Assembly: GCA_928212115.1 (NCBI GenBank)
Contig: CAKMRJ010003334.1
Location: 17,636,271-17,700,270, forward strand
Direction of reading: 5' to 3'
Source: Lactuca virosa
Taxonomy: Eukaryota > Streptophyta > Magnoliopsida > Asterales > Asteraceae
DNA: 64,000 bases
Below, piece by piece: positions 1-11,168 of the stretch. Numbering within the stretch: the first letter of the stretch is position 1; the number at the start of each line of letters is the position of its first letter. The notes below the pieces were generated by a model. It saw only the letters and a program-made list of their open reading frames with translations. It had not been told where the DNA came from and did not search any database. The position numbers were made by a program, and so were the translations under genes.

Positions 1-219
1 ATTGGAAGTTTATTGGCCCATTAGGTCCAATAAGGAATCCTAGTCCATAATGGACTTAAACCGGGATTTTCTAGGTTTTCAGCTTTACTTGATGAATCTA
101 GGTTGAATGTGCTTCCATAGGTTGAACTTCAAGCATAACATGATTTAGGGTTTTACGAGTTTATAGAGATAACTGTTTACAAGAGTACAGAATTTCTAGC
201 TAGAATGCTAGTTGTGATA
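1..219 (-). repeat. G1 3' LTR, partial (inner end)
   Basis: Near-identical to 9187-9405, with a few one-base indels. The inner edge reads GTGATA where the other LTR reads GTGACA, so on the element strand the terminal TG has become TA. The rest of this LTR lies left of the window. Confidence 0.93.
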
Positions 220-262
220 TCATCCCCGTTAGAGGGAATTTCTCCCGAAATTCTTTTTGAAG

Positions 263-3200
263 CTAGATTTGAGAATGCGAGAATAGGTGAGGGTACTTTT
301 GCTTTATCTGGTCTTCGCGTTCCCATGTGAATTTCGGTCCACGTTTTGCGTTCCACCGAACCTTCACTATTGGAATGCGACTTTGCTTAGTACGCTTCAC
401 CTCCCTGTCCATGATTTCAACTGGTTCCTCGATGAACATGAGATTCTCGTTGATTTCGATTTCTTCTAACGGGATGACGAGAGTCTCGTCGGATAAGCAC
501 TTTTTTAAATTTGAAACATGGAATACGGGGTGTACACTGCTGAGTTCAACAGGTAGTTGCAGTCTATAAGCCACCGGACCGATTCGGGCAAGAATCTCGC
601 AGGGTCCAATGTACCGTGGGTTTAGTTTTCCCCGTTTCCCAAAACGAATCACCACTTTCCAGGGAGATACTTTTAACAACACCCGATCCCCGACTTGAAA
701 CTCCAAGGGCTTTCGCCGTTTATCAGCGTAGCTCTTCTGTCGGTCTCGTGATGCTTGAAGTCGAGCTTTGATTTGAACTATCTTCTCTGTCATTTCGCGT
801 ATGATTTCTGGTCCTGTTAATGCATTGTTTGGTGTCCGCCCTCTTGCCAACTGAGTGTCGCCTACCTCAGTCCAACACAATGGTGATCTACATTTGCGAC
901 CATATAATGCTTCGAAAGGAGCAACTTTGATGCTTGTGTGATAACTGTTGTTGTATGAAAACTCAATTAAAGGTAAGTGGTTATCCCACGACCTTCCAAA
1001 GTCTATCACACATGCTCGAAGCATATCCTCAAGCGTTTGAATGGTTCGCTCACTTTGACCATCCGTCTGTGGGTGGTAAGCAGTGCTCATGTCGAGTTGT
1101 GTCCCCATAGCCTTCTGAAGCGATTGCCAAAAGCGTGAAGTGAACCTACTATCTCGATCTGAGATGATAGATATTGGTACTCCATGGAGTCTCATGATTT
1201 CCTTGATGTAGATTCTCGTCAATCGTTCCATCTTGTATGACTCCTTTATTGGCAGGAAATGGGCGGATTTTGTCAACCTGTCGACTATTACCCATATGGT
1301 ATCCAATCCATCTGTTGTCTTGGGTAATTTGGTCACAAAGTCCATAGTAATCCTTTCCCATTTCCACTCGGGTATTACTACTTATTGTAACAGTCCCGAG
1401 GGCTTCTGATATTCTACCTTCACTTTAGCACAAGTGAGGCACTTGCTAACGTATGTGCAATTCTGCCTTCATGTTAGGCCACCAATATTGTTGCTTGATA
1501 TCCAAGTACATTTTATCTGAACCCCGGATGGATGGAGTATCGTGTCTTATGAGCCTCATTCATGACTACTTTCTGAATCCCCCAAGTTTAGGGACCCAAA
1601 TTCGGTTCATGAAATAATATGTTCCGTCCTCCTTGACTTCCAAGTTCTTTTCCATTCCACGTAACGCTTCGCTTGTTCTGTTTTCCATCTTTATGGGATC
1701 GAACTGGGCTGCTTTGATCTGTGAGGATAGATGGGATTGAATGGTTATTAAAAGAGTCTTCACACGACGACTTGAGTATTCTTTCCGACTCAAGGCATCA
1801 ACTACCACGTTAGCCTTGCCTGGGTGGTACTTGATTTCGCACTCATAATCGTTTAGCAACTCAACCCATCTTCGCTGCCTCATGTTTAACTCCTTTTGAT
1901 TTAAAATGTGCTGGAGACTCTTATGGTCGGTGAAAATGGTGCACTTGGTACCATAAAGGTAGTGCCTCCAAATTTTCAAGGCGAAGACCACAGCCCCCCA
2001 ATTCGAGATCATGGGTGGTATAATTCACCTCATGTGTCTTTAGTTGTTGGGATGCATAAGCTATCACCTTTCCACGCTGCATGAGTACACAGCCTAAACC
2101 CTGATTCGAAGCATCGCAGTAAACTACGAAGTCCTCTGTTCCCTCTGGTAGTGATAGTACTGGTGCACTACAGAGAGCTCGCTTCAGAGTTCGGAAGGCA
2201 ACCTCCTGCTTTTCTGTCCATTCAAATGGCACACCCTTTTGTGTAAGCATGGTAAGTGGCTTGGCTGTTTGGAGAAGTTCTGAATGAATCCCTGTAATAG
2301 CCTGCGAGACCTAAAAATTGACGAATTCTGTGGGTGTCGCTGGGACCGCCCATCCTTCTATGGCTTTGACCTTAGAAGGGTCTACATGTATCCCTTCTTG
2401 ACTGACAACATGACCCAAAAAGTTCACGCTATGGAGCCAGAACTCACACTTAGAGAGTTTTGCGTATAACTTTTCAGTTCGTAGGGTTTCCAAGATTTGC
2501 CAGAGATGTCGGCCATGCTCCTCTTCGCTTCGAGAATAGACTAGGATATGGTCGATGAAAACAATGACAAAATTGTCGAGGAATGGTCGGCAGATTCGAT
2601 TCATTAGGTCCATGAATGCGGCAGGGGCATTCGTTAGACCGAAGGGCATTACAACAAATTCATAATGTCCATAGCGAGTTCGGAAAGCGGTTTTGGGGAT
2701 ATCCTCTTCCCGGACTTGAGTTGTGGTATCCGGATCGCAGATCTATCTTAGAGAAGTAACTTGCTCCTTGGAGCTGGTCGAATAGATCGTCGATTCGCGG
2801 AAGTGGGTAGCGATTTTTGATAGTGAGCTTGTTTAGTTCTCTGTAATCAATACACATTCTAAAGGATCCGTCCTTTTTTTTAACAAAGAGGACCGGAGCT
2901 CCCCAGGGTGAGAAGCTAGGTCGGATGAATCCTTTGCTCAAGAGTTCGCCAAGTTGGCTTGACAGTTCTTGCATCTCTGCAGGAGCCAACCTATAGGGTG
3001 ATTTGGCAATGGGCGTAGCTCCCGGCACCAGGTCAATTCGGAACTCGACTTGTCTTTCTGGGGGTAACCCCGGAAGGTCTTCAGGAAAGATGTCCTGGAA
3101 GTCGCAAGCCACTGGGATGTCTCGAATATTTACCTCTTCCTTGGACTTATCCACTATGTGTGCCAGAAACGCCAAGTCCTTCTTTTGTAGATACTTCTGT

Positions 3201-3618
3201 GCCTTAATGCATGAGATAAGACGAAGGTTCGTACTGGGTTTGTCCCCGTATATAATTAGGGTTTCGTGGTTAGGGAGATGAAAGCGAACGGCCTTCTCGC
3301 AACACATAATTTCGGCATGATGGGGGCTCAACCAGTCCATGCCGACAATCACATCAAAACTCCTAATAGTTATAGGCATCAAGTTTATTTGAAAGACATG
3401 TTGATTTGAAGTTAGGGTACATCCTACATAGATTTCCCCAGCTGATTCTGTTTTCCCATTAGCCATTTCCACCGTAAAGGTTTCATTAAGCTTTTGGGGT
3501 TGTTGTTTTAGCAAGTGTTTGAATTTGTTACTCACAAAGCTTCGCTCTGCCCCAGTATCAAACAAGATGCATGCATATGAGTGGTTAAGGAGAAACATAC
3601 GGTGACGACAGCGGGATC
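263..3618 (-). pseudogene. G1 pol pseudogene (PR-RT-RH-IN-chromodomain)
   Basis: Decayed pol polyprotein in several frames. From 3618 leftward: an aspartic protease with the DTGA active site; the RT N-terminus with CIDYRELNKLT and RYPLPRIDDL; a frameshift near 2720; then the RT palm (2311-2649), where the YxDD-type box reads FIDHILVYS, so the second catalytic Asp is His. RNase H (VYCDASNQGLGCVL ... TDHKSLQ) spans about 1760-2250 with a frameshift near 2010. The integrase core (263-1345) keeps all three acidic residues in MDF, SDRDSRF and DGQSERT. It ends in a chromodomain-like tail (IVKVRWNAKRG...FTWERED). The join from gag has a TAG and a one-base deletion. A functional product is very unlikely. 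Confidence 0.93.
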
Positions 3619-3755
3619 CTAAACCGCTTCTCCTTGACCCATAGTCAACACTCTTCCTGCTGCTTCTGTCGCGTGGTTGTTTGCATTGGGACAATTCCGC
3701 TTGAAATGTCCGGTCTTCCCGCACCCATAACAGGTATAACTGGCCCCATCCTTTG

Positions 3756-3810
<55 letters not shown>

Positions 3811-4863
3811 GGGCATCTGGTTTTGTGGAAGCTGGGTCCTACAATACTTTGCTGTATGGCCCTTCCGGTTGCATCTTGTGCACATCATCTCTCTGCATTC
3901 CCCGTGGTGATGGTAGTTACATTTAGTACACTTGGGAAGATTCCCTGTGTACTGTTTCGGAGCATTCGGCGTGGATGAGGCTGGAGCATGTGGTGATGTG
4001 GTAGCTTGGGTTGCTGCATGGACAGTTACTGTCTGTTGCTTCTTAGATGATTCTGAGTTTTGTTTACCTCTTTTCTTGTTGTTCTTCCCTCTCTTATTCT
4101 CTTCTTCCTTCTTAACATCCGCTTCCACAATCTTAACACTCTTCTTGCTGTCATGATCATACAGTTTCTTGGCCAATCTTTTGGCGCTATCAAACGTCTC
4201 AGGGTTTGCCGCAATGACATTCCCTTGGATAGGTGCAGTCAATCCCCATATGAGCCTCTCAATCTTTTCCCCTTCTGAGGTGATCATACCCGGACACAGA
4301 AGGGATAGCTCGCTAAACCTGGATATGTATGCGTCGATATTGGAGTTCTGAACTGTCAAGTTCCACAATTCTTGTTCCATCTTTTGTATCTCGCCTCTAG
4401 GGCAGTACTCTGCCAACATCATTTCCTTCAGTTCTTCCCAGGGCATCGCGTTTGCCACTGGAAGGGTCATGGCTTCGATGTGACCGTTCCACCATGAAAG
4501 AGCTTGATCAACAAAGGTACATGCTGCGAACTTGACCTTGCACCCATCTGGACACCCGCAAATTTCAAAGACGGATTCAATTTTCTCAATCCACCTCTTT
4601 AGGGTTATGACGCCTCCCGTTCCATTAAAGGTTCGTGGCTTGGCGTTGGTAAAGTCTTTGTAAGAGCATGTCTTGGTAGGTCCTTGATTTATTCCGTTGT
4701 TTGAACTTCCAGCCCCCTGCCCGTTTCCTCCGCCATTGTTCCCTTGGTGGATATGCGCCATGGCTGCTGTGACTGCAGCAGATACAGCTGCTTGAAACGC
4801 CGCTGAGTTGACTTCCGGTGGTGTCGGTGGTTGGTTATTTCTGCGGTTTGGTCTCTGCGGCAT
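3619..4863 (-). CDS. gag: G1 Gag (414 aa, intact reading frame)
   Basis: Structural Gag protein of the G1 chromovirus. The start at 4863 gives MPQRPNRRN, a basic Asn/Pro-rich N-terminus. A Retrotrans_gag-type core follows (about residues 75-235, with LKRWIEKIES and ALSWWNGH). A Lys/Glu-rich linker leads to three zinc-knuckle-like motifs: CTKCNYHHHGEC, CTRCNRKGHTAKYC and CYGCGKTGHFKRNC. The last two fit C-x2-C-x4-H-x4-C exactly. A run of about 18 Asn, coded by a (GTT)n tract on the plus strand, separates them. The frame ends at a TAG right before the DPAVVT sequence leading into protease. Whether that stop is a decayed Gln codon or a programmed stop cannot be told from one copy. The candidate acceptor TAACAG lies just upstream of the ATG. 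Confidence 0.9.
3756..3811. repeat. (GTT)n microsatellite inside G1 gag
   Basis: About 18 trinucleotide units encode poly-Asn on the minus strand between two Gag zinc knuckles. The length is a multiple of three, so the gag frame survives. Confidence 0.95.
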
Positions 4864-5301
4864 CTTGCTGTTACGGAACGGAAAGATGTTGAGTATGTAT
4901 TGTTTTTTTTTTTAAGTTGAGAATTTCGTGAATCGATTTTTGTATCTAATTGTTTCCATATATTCACACCAAACAATAACAGTATAAAACACATAGCAGG
5001 TCACAACATCACCATAAAACACATAATATTTTTTACTAATAATATCCGCACTTTGATATATGAAAATTTTGCTCGAAAGAGCATACATAGAGGTACAAGT
5101 TCGACAGCATAACGACTCTATGAGTAGTGTAATCACTTAAACATGGAGTCGGTAGTACATAGCAAACATAAGAGAACATAGCACTAGTAGGGAAGTCTAC
5201 TGGTCCGAAGTGCTCTGAGATGCGTCGGGTGGTAGGGTTGATGATGTGGATGCGCCCTGAAGACGCGCCACCTGTCGTTCTGTGGCTCGTAGTCAATCCT
5301 C
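4864..5301 (-). other. G1 leader between leader ORF and gag
   Basis: AT-rich, T-rich on the element strand, with no convincing coding continuity. A pyrimidine-rich stretch ending TAACAG lies four bases before the gag ATG, so a small intron joining the leader ORF to gag is possible but unproven. Confidence 0.4.
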
Positions 5302-5841
5302 CTACATCGCTTGACGTACATGAAAGCTATGGATTACTTCTTGAGTTTCTCGCTCCGCCCGGGCCACTGCGGCTCGCATCTGATTCAGTTGCTCGGCCGT
5401 GTCCTGGGCCAGGTCGCCAGTGTTCCGTGACCGTCTCACCATGACAGGAAGTGCTCGGTCAGCTGGTCCTCCCTCCCTCAAGTCATAGAACTGGCGAGCC
5501 ATGCCAAACGGGGGTCGCTGTCCCTGTTGTCTGCTCCATCTCCAAATGTCGATACCCCAGGGAGGGGTAGGGCCGTTAGGGCCCATTCAGTGAGCTGGCA
5601 CCCTCACTGGGTATGGGGGGTTGATGACTACAGACTCAGTGTCCGAATCATCGCTGCTGTCGCCACCCGACTCTTCCTCTTCAATGTCTGCCACAGGTTC
5701 TGCAGGTCCCTCTTCGATTTCCTCCTCCGGTTCCTCTTCTTCCATGGGATCCTCTTCAGGCTCCTCGTCGGATTCCTCTAGCCATCCGTTATTCCCCTGA
5801 TTGGAGAAATACGGATCTCCAGGGAGATGGAACCCATCCAT
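5302..5841 (-). pseudogene. G1 leader ORF: acidic protein of unknown function upstream of gag
   Basis: One open frame of about 180 codons broken by a single TGA at 5587-5589, directly followed by ATG; a CGA to TGA change would explain the stop. The first half starts MDGFHLPGDPYF and then becomes extremely acidic (runs of Glu, Asp and Ser). The second half starts MGPNGPTPPW, is rich in Trp, Arg and Gly, and ends in a short amphipathic helix (EQLNQMRAAVARAERE) that could be coiled coil. It matches none of the standard retroelement domains. I recall similar proteins before gag in other Asteraceae elements but could not check this. It might be an N-terminal Gag extension joined by splicing. Confidence 0.55.
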
Positions 5842-6253
5842 ACTGTCTGCAAGGGGGGTATATCAATAAACTATTATTAATCCTAAAATATTTTTAGTTG
5901 TTATAAAAATTTGGTTGATGCATTCTTCTTGTTTAAGGGGGTGGGGGGTATGCCTTTGGATTACTGACCCTCGCGATTGTTCCAGGGCATGTGATAGTTG
6001 TACTACGAAGAAATGTAGTTAATCAGGCTACATTCATCCCTAATACAACTGTGAACAGTCCTAGCTTAACCGGGATGTCAGGTTCTCCCAATCATCTTCT
6101 TTGATTTGTTATTATGTTCATTTTTCTAAGTCGCACAAGTAAGAGTGTTTATTAGCACATTTTATTTGTTTTGTTGAGAGTTATTTAGTCCCTTGATGGG
6201 TTTATAGTTGCATATCAATGTGTGGTTAGATATGCCAGTTCACTATAAACAGA
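5842..6253 (-). other. G1 untranslated leader
   Basis: Between the primer binding site and the leader ORF. I see no ORF or clear repeat here. Confidence 0.5.
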
Positions 6254-6265
6254 GCTCTGATACCA
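6254..6265 (-). promoter_or_regulatory. G1 primer binding site (tRNA-iMet)
   Basis: The element strand reads TGGTATCAGAGC three bases inside the 5' LTR, matching the 3' end of plant initiator tRNA-Met. This fixes both the LTR inner edge and the element orientation. Confidence 0.92.
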
Positions 6266-6268
6266 ACC

Positions 6269-9200
6269 TGTCACACCCCCGAACCAGACGGCGGAAACGT
6301 CCGAGGGCTCGCGTGACTTAAATTGAAATATCATCAGAATGAATATACATGAAACATAACACATTCATCACCAAACATTACATAGTACAACTGACATTGT
6401 TTAGATCAAGTACATGTTTTACATTACATGATCCCAAAATAATAAGTGTTTTGTGATTAGCAACTACAAAAGAAACTTTCAACACACTGGATGCTTCATC
6501 GTTCTAACGATTTCCTGAAAATACAAGTTATTTTGAAAACGGTCAACATATATAATGTTGGTGAGTTCATAAGTATGTTTGATGTAAAATAGTTTATGTT
6601 GTTCGTAAAACCCAGAAAATCCGATATTTTCTGTAATAAGACTTTTCATGAAAATGTTGTAATGATCCTGTAAGTATATGCGTGAATGATTTTAAAACGT
6701 GTACAAATGAGAAATTTTGCATTAGAGTTTTTGAAAGTACAAATGAGTAAGATTGGTTTCCCCGGAAAACCCGACGTTTTCCGATAAAAAGTTATGATTG
6801 CTCTGTATTATTGTATCGTCACATCGAATGAATATGATTTCCCTTGATTTCTTAAATGATATCGGATTTCTATGTGAGTCGTTATAACCATGCATGATAA
6901 TGACTAGTTCGTCTGTCTCGGCATTCTAATGAACACCGAAATTGATCTTAAGATTTTGTCACCCTAGACTGGCCGAGTCTAATTGTAGCGAACAGCTTAG
7001 GTGTGGGGGAGTCACCCCCGTATAGATCTATACACAAACTCTCGCTTTCCCTCCAGGAGACTTTGATTACAACTACAGACTACGACCGACACTTATTGGT
7101 GTCACCGTTATTACTCACTTAATCCACATGAATTTGATTAACCTTGATTAATGACCTGATTTTAGTTTAGTTGAAGAGAAGGTAAGCCTAACAGACGAGG
7201 AGAAGAGGACTACTAGGCCCTACTAATTTCGTATGTTATTTAAGGCTGTCGAGTATACGGAAGGCGCGTTGGCCCATTTCGCATATGATTTATTTGGACC
7301 TTACTAGTAATGCTAATGGGCCACTGAGGCCCAATAGCATGTAAAAACCATTGAGGGTCCCTTAAGCATGTAATTGGGTCACAGGAGGCCCAATAACACG
7401 TATTATCTATGTTGGGCCCAAAAGTCATGTTAATGTGTCATGAAGGCCCAATAAGCATGATTAGAATCTCTCAATCCCAATCATTAGAATGTTTACTTGT
7501 TTTGTATAGTATTTGGTTGCGAAATTGTTAAATCGATATGTCGTAATAATCACGAATTTGTTTTATAACGATTCATAGATTTATAAAAATAGTTATTTTT
7601 CTATTTAAAACCCATAAGTTATAAAGTTTTGTATATTTTGACCCAATTGTTTTATTATTAACATAATTGACCAAAAATATTAGTTTGACCTATTCAGCCC
7701 TTATTTTGGTAAAGTTGGCGCTTTTTAGCCCTTTTTATGAAAAATGACATATTAGGTCCTTGAACTCTTTTTCTTGACATTTTTGGCCTAAACACTTAAA
7801 TAAATAATGTTTTAAGCCCAAAGTTTTATGTTCGACAGTTTCAGCCCCTTAGTTAAAAGATTTGCATTTAAATTCACACTTTTCGCAATTTTTACACTTT
7901 TTTTACCCAAAATCCAAATTTTTTGCATTTTTAGTCCCTTTTGATAAATAAGGCCATTTTAACCCCTGAAATAAGTTTATTTACGTTTATAGCCCCTGTT
8001 TTGAGAAGACTTTCCATTTCAGCCCCTTAAATTCAATTGTTCGCATTTTTGGGCCTAAATAGCCGAAAAGTCCAAATTTTAGCCCATTAAGCCTAAATTT
8101 ACATTTTTAGTCCTTTAAAAAGCCTAATATTTATAAAAACTCCTATTTTGGCTATTTTGACCCTTTTGATCCTTGTAGAAACCGTGAATGACATCTTTTT
8201 CCCCATCTTTTGTTTATTTTTCAAAAATAGTCAAATTTCAAGTTTTCATGTTGTAGTGTGTTATTTTAAAGCTTGTATAGTAGTTTATCTTGACATGTTA
8301 AGTGAGGTATGACCTAGATCACATATTTTTCCTTCTTGAACTATAGATCTCGAAATATCTTTCATTTTTAGCACATATTTACCACAAAAACACAAGAAAT
8401 CACACATAACATACAAATACACATAGATCTTCACATTTTTACTTGTATTCTCCCCCATAAATCATATAAAAACCGAAAATAGAGGGGTATGAACTCACCT
8501 TTGCTTGTTGTTGTCGGTTTTGAAGAAAGAAATGGAAGAGTTTTGGTCCTAGTAAGCCTTCTTGGGTGGATCTTGAACTTAGTATGTTTCAAGAAGTGAT
8601 GATATTCTCTTGAAATCCTCTTGATACACAAGCAAAATTTCGAGATTTTGGAGTGGGAAGGAGGAGAATACTTGAGAGAGTTTGGAAGAAGTTTGATGTT
8701 GTGTGTGTGTGTTTTCCTTGTGCTCTCGGCCGAAGAAGAAAAAGAGAGGGGAAGAGAGAGGTGATGAAATGACTATCATGGATATATGTTGGATTTTTGC
8801 ATGGAGATATGGGGTGTAATAAGGAGGTGACACCTCCAAGGTCAACCCTCCCTAATTACATCTTTTTCCCCTTTTTTTGTTTTCTACTTGGGCCGAGAGA
8901 GAGAGAAGGAAGAGAAAAGATTTGGGCCTTAGTGTTTGAGTTTCGTAATGTGAAGCCCAAATTGATAGTTTTCGGCCCATTGGGCCTTTGGAGTGGATTA
9001 CGGCCCAATCTTGCATGAAAGAATGGATTTGTGGCTCCTTAGGGCTTATTGGATCGTTATGGACCAACAAGGCCCATTAAGGCAAACTAATCCATTTTAG
9101 GCCCATTATGGCCCAAAAGGTTAAGTTTCATGAAAGTGGGTTGAATTAGAGCCCAATTACGAGTTCTAAGCCCAAACTAGTCACATTGGAAGTTTATTGG

Positions 9201-9405
9201 CCCATTAGGTCCAATAAGGAAATCCTAGTCCATAATGGACTTAAACCGAGATTTCTAGGGTTTTCAGCTTTACTTAATGAATCTAGGTTTGAATGTGCTT
9301 CCATAGGTTGAACTTCAAGCATAACATGATTTAAGGTTTACGAGTTTAAAGTAGATAATGTTTACAAGAGTACATAATTTCCTAGCTAGAATGCTAGTTG
9401 TGACA
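6269..9405 (-). repeat. G1 5' LTR, 3,137 bp
   Basis: On the element strand it runs from TGTCACAACTAG (9405) to GGTGTGACA (6269). It is nearly the same length and sequence as the solo LTR at 43033-46166. The promoter probably lies near 8740-8790 (ATATATCC, then CT-rich leader-like sequence). A strong splice donor AAAG|GTGAGTTC has its first intron base at 8498, and a TTTTCAG|G acceptor ends at 6515. Two parts are unusually ordered: 7220-7470 and 8930-9230 are crowded with GGCCCA/TGGGCC, and 7690-8110 repeats short TTTTAGCCC-type phrases. Small ORFs inside it are shared with the solo LTR but resemble no known protein. Confidence 0.93.
8930..9230. promoter_or_regulatory. Cluster of GGCCCA/TGGGCC (site II-like) motifs in G1 LTR U3
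   Basis: About ten copies of GGCCCA, AGCCCA or their complements occur in 300 bp upstream of the inferred promoter. In plants TGGGCC/T is the site II element bound by TCP factors. The count is seen; the role is inferred. Confidence 0.45.
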
Positions 9406-9664
9406 ATGGACGACTCAACAGATCTTAAAGATGGAGAAGGAGATAATTCACGTGTTCAGATGACGATTTATACTCCGCCTCACATCCCAAATATGCAGAT
9501 CTTAGTATCTTTGTGTGTGTATTTGGATTTGTGTATATTTGGGGTTCCATTCTAAACCACTGAACTCGATCTCTTTCATGGTTACAAGTTTAGGATTTAG
9601 GAAATTCATATTTTTTTATGTGTTCTTGTATGCTAGATTTTTTAATTATTTTTTGTGTGTTCAT

Positions 9665-9708
<44 letters not shown>

Positions 9709-9945
9709 ATTTTTGTTTTATTTTAATTGTTTTTTAATTATTGTAATAAAAGAAAATTGGAAAATAAAATAATAAGGGGCAAATCCGTCATTATAAAAAA
9801 GTTCATAGGAAATTGGACTAAACTCGCAACAAAACGAAACTATTGGACCATCCTTGCGAGCCAAACCATTTTGGACCAAAGTTGCTAGTGTTGACATACC
9901 ACAGGGACCATTCTTGCAATTTTGTCTAATTTTTTTCCCCAAGGC
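9406..9945. other. Non-coding flank right of G1
   Basis: Starts right after the G1 LTR. It holds a (GA)n tract and a stretch at about 9770-9930 phrased like other low-complexity plant repeats (GGACCATCCTTGC and similar). No convincing gene. Confidence 0.5.
9667..9703. repeat. (GA)n microsatellite
   Basis: About 18 perfect dinucleotide units. Confidence 0.95.
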
Positions 9946-10269
9946 ATTTTGTGGTTTTTATTTTACTTTATTGATTTTCACATAATATTTAAATGTAATA
10001 ATTGCAATAAATGTAATAATAAATGCATATCAATTTTATTAATTGACTTCCTTCTAATTTCAAAATTTCTAAATTAAAGTTTCATTAGTTTCCTTTGTTT
10101 ATTTATCTAAATTATTTGTTTAATTTTAAAAGAAAAACAAACAATTTAATTTTAATAATTCAATATTTTTTTATTTTTTTCTTATAAATTCAAACTTCTC
10201 AAATATTTAGAATTTCATATTTTTTTTTATTTAAAATGAACCCATATAATACATGGGTCTTACACCTAG
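9946..10269 (+). mobile_element. Helitron H3, 3' part and terminus
   Basis: The end reads ACCCAT (10240-10245), loop, ATGGGT (10253-10258), seven bases, then CTAG at 10266-10269 followed by T. This is the classic hairpin plus CTRR ending of a Helitron inserted before T. The upstream 290 bp is homologous by eye to 55655-55950, which supports a dispersed family. The 5' end was not found, so the start given is only where the homology begins. Confidence 0.6.
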
Positions 10270-10723
10270 TGTAATACTAAAATATAATTTTTCTTACCGC
10301 CATCGCTTAAAATACATATTGTGTGTGGTATTATTTCGATGTCTATATCATGATTCATGTGAAGCCGTTCATTGTCGTTTTCTTATTTAAAAGTGCTTGT
10401 TATGAATTATGGTTTTCTATGATACAAAGAGTTGAATATGTCAAAGTGTTTTTGTTAGAAAGACAATGCATAATCGAATATTATGCACAAATAGATTATG
10501 TTCAAATTGTCTTTTGTTTTGTTAATAGCGGCACAAATGGTGTATGGCCATGTTTTGATATGAAAGTGTCCTATTTTGCGTTTGTGGAAATATTAAATAT
10601 TTTCTTATTTTAGGTTGAGTGAGTAGATGAATTTTATTTTTAAAAGAAATTATTAGCACCTTTTTTAGAACTCCTTGAGCTAATTTCTTATTGTTTTCGC
10701 GCGTTAGTAAATTTATTTATCTA
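10270..10723. other. AT-rich intergenic stretch
   Basis: No repeat or gene recognised. A 96-codon ORF at 10323-10613 has no recognisable domain and is probably chance. Confidence 0.4.
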
Positions 10724-11168
10724 TTAGGACATTCACAATGCATTGAACTTCATAGAGTTTACTGGATTGCCACATCATCTTTCTACAATCCATACAACTC
10801 TATTATTTTTTTCCCTACAATGCATTGAACTCCACAAAGTTCAATAGAATGTTACAAAATGTAAGGGCATCCACAATGCATTGAACTTATTAGAGTTTAA
10901 TGGATTGACACATCATCATTTTACTTACTATACAACTCTACATTAATTTTCTTACAATGCATTGAACTCAATAGAGTTCAATGGAATATATATTTAATAG
11001 TTAAAATGTTTCCTTTTTTCCATTGAAGAGTTTAATGACCATTGAACTCCATATCCATTGAATGCCAACATAGCATCCCACAATGGTAGAGTTTAATCCA
11101 TTGAATGCCAATTAGGCATGCCACCTCATTCAACTATCCCATTAAACTATGCATTGTGGATGCTTTTA
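10724..11168. mobile_element. MITE-like repeat with CATCCACAATGCAT termini
   Basis: The unit starting at 10862 (TAAGGGCATCCACAATGCAT) ends near 11168 with the inverted form of TAAAAGCATCCACAATGCAT. A related left end (TAGGACATTCACAATGCATT) lies at 10724, so two nested or tandem copies are likely. Inside, AATGCATTGAACT...AGAGTT recurs. No clean target duplication was found, so the superfamily (hAT or PIF) is unsettled. Confidence 0.5.

Larger units (their letters stand above)
1..9405 (-). mobile_element. G1: Ty3/gypsy chromovirus (Tekay-like), 3' LTR cut by window edge
   Basis: A long-LTR Ty3/gypsy element read on the minus strand. Its 5' LTR is 6269-9405 (3,137 bp, TG...CA), the primer binding site is 6254-6265, then come a leader ORF, gag and pol, and finally the inner 219 bp of the 3' LTR at 1-219. 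The order protease, reverse transcriptase, RNase H, integrase and a C-terminal chromodomain-like tail places it among chromoviruses; the Tekay lineage is inferred from the wording of the tail. The coding part has several frameshifts and an altered RT active site, so this copy is dead. The target-site duplication cannot be tested because the left end lies outside the window. Confidence 0.93.

Noticed and set aside
287..569. Plus-strand ORFs opposite the G1 pol tail
   Set aside because: They are antisense shadows of a clear integrase/chromodomain reading; no start context or domain.
3600..3640. Junction intron in G1 like that of G2/G3
   Set aside because: At the gag-protease junction G1 reads directly from DPAVVT into the protease with only a one-base deletion and a TAG; no insert is present.
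3634..3978. Plus-strand ORF with a long Val run
   Set aside because: It is the complement of the poly-Asn (GTT)n part of gag.
8579..8845. Small protein gene within the G1 LTR (88 codons, also at 45338-45604)
   Set aside because: Present in both LTR copies only because the LTRs are nearly identical; composition is ordinary leader sequence with no domain.
10323..10613. 96-codon plus-strand ORF
   Set aside because: No domain, no neighbouring gene structure, AT-rich; probably chance.
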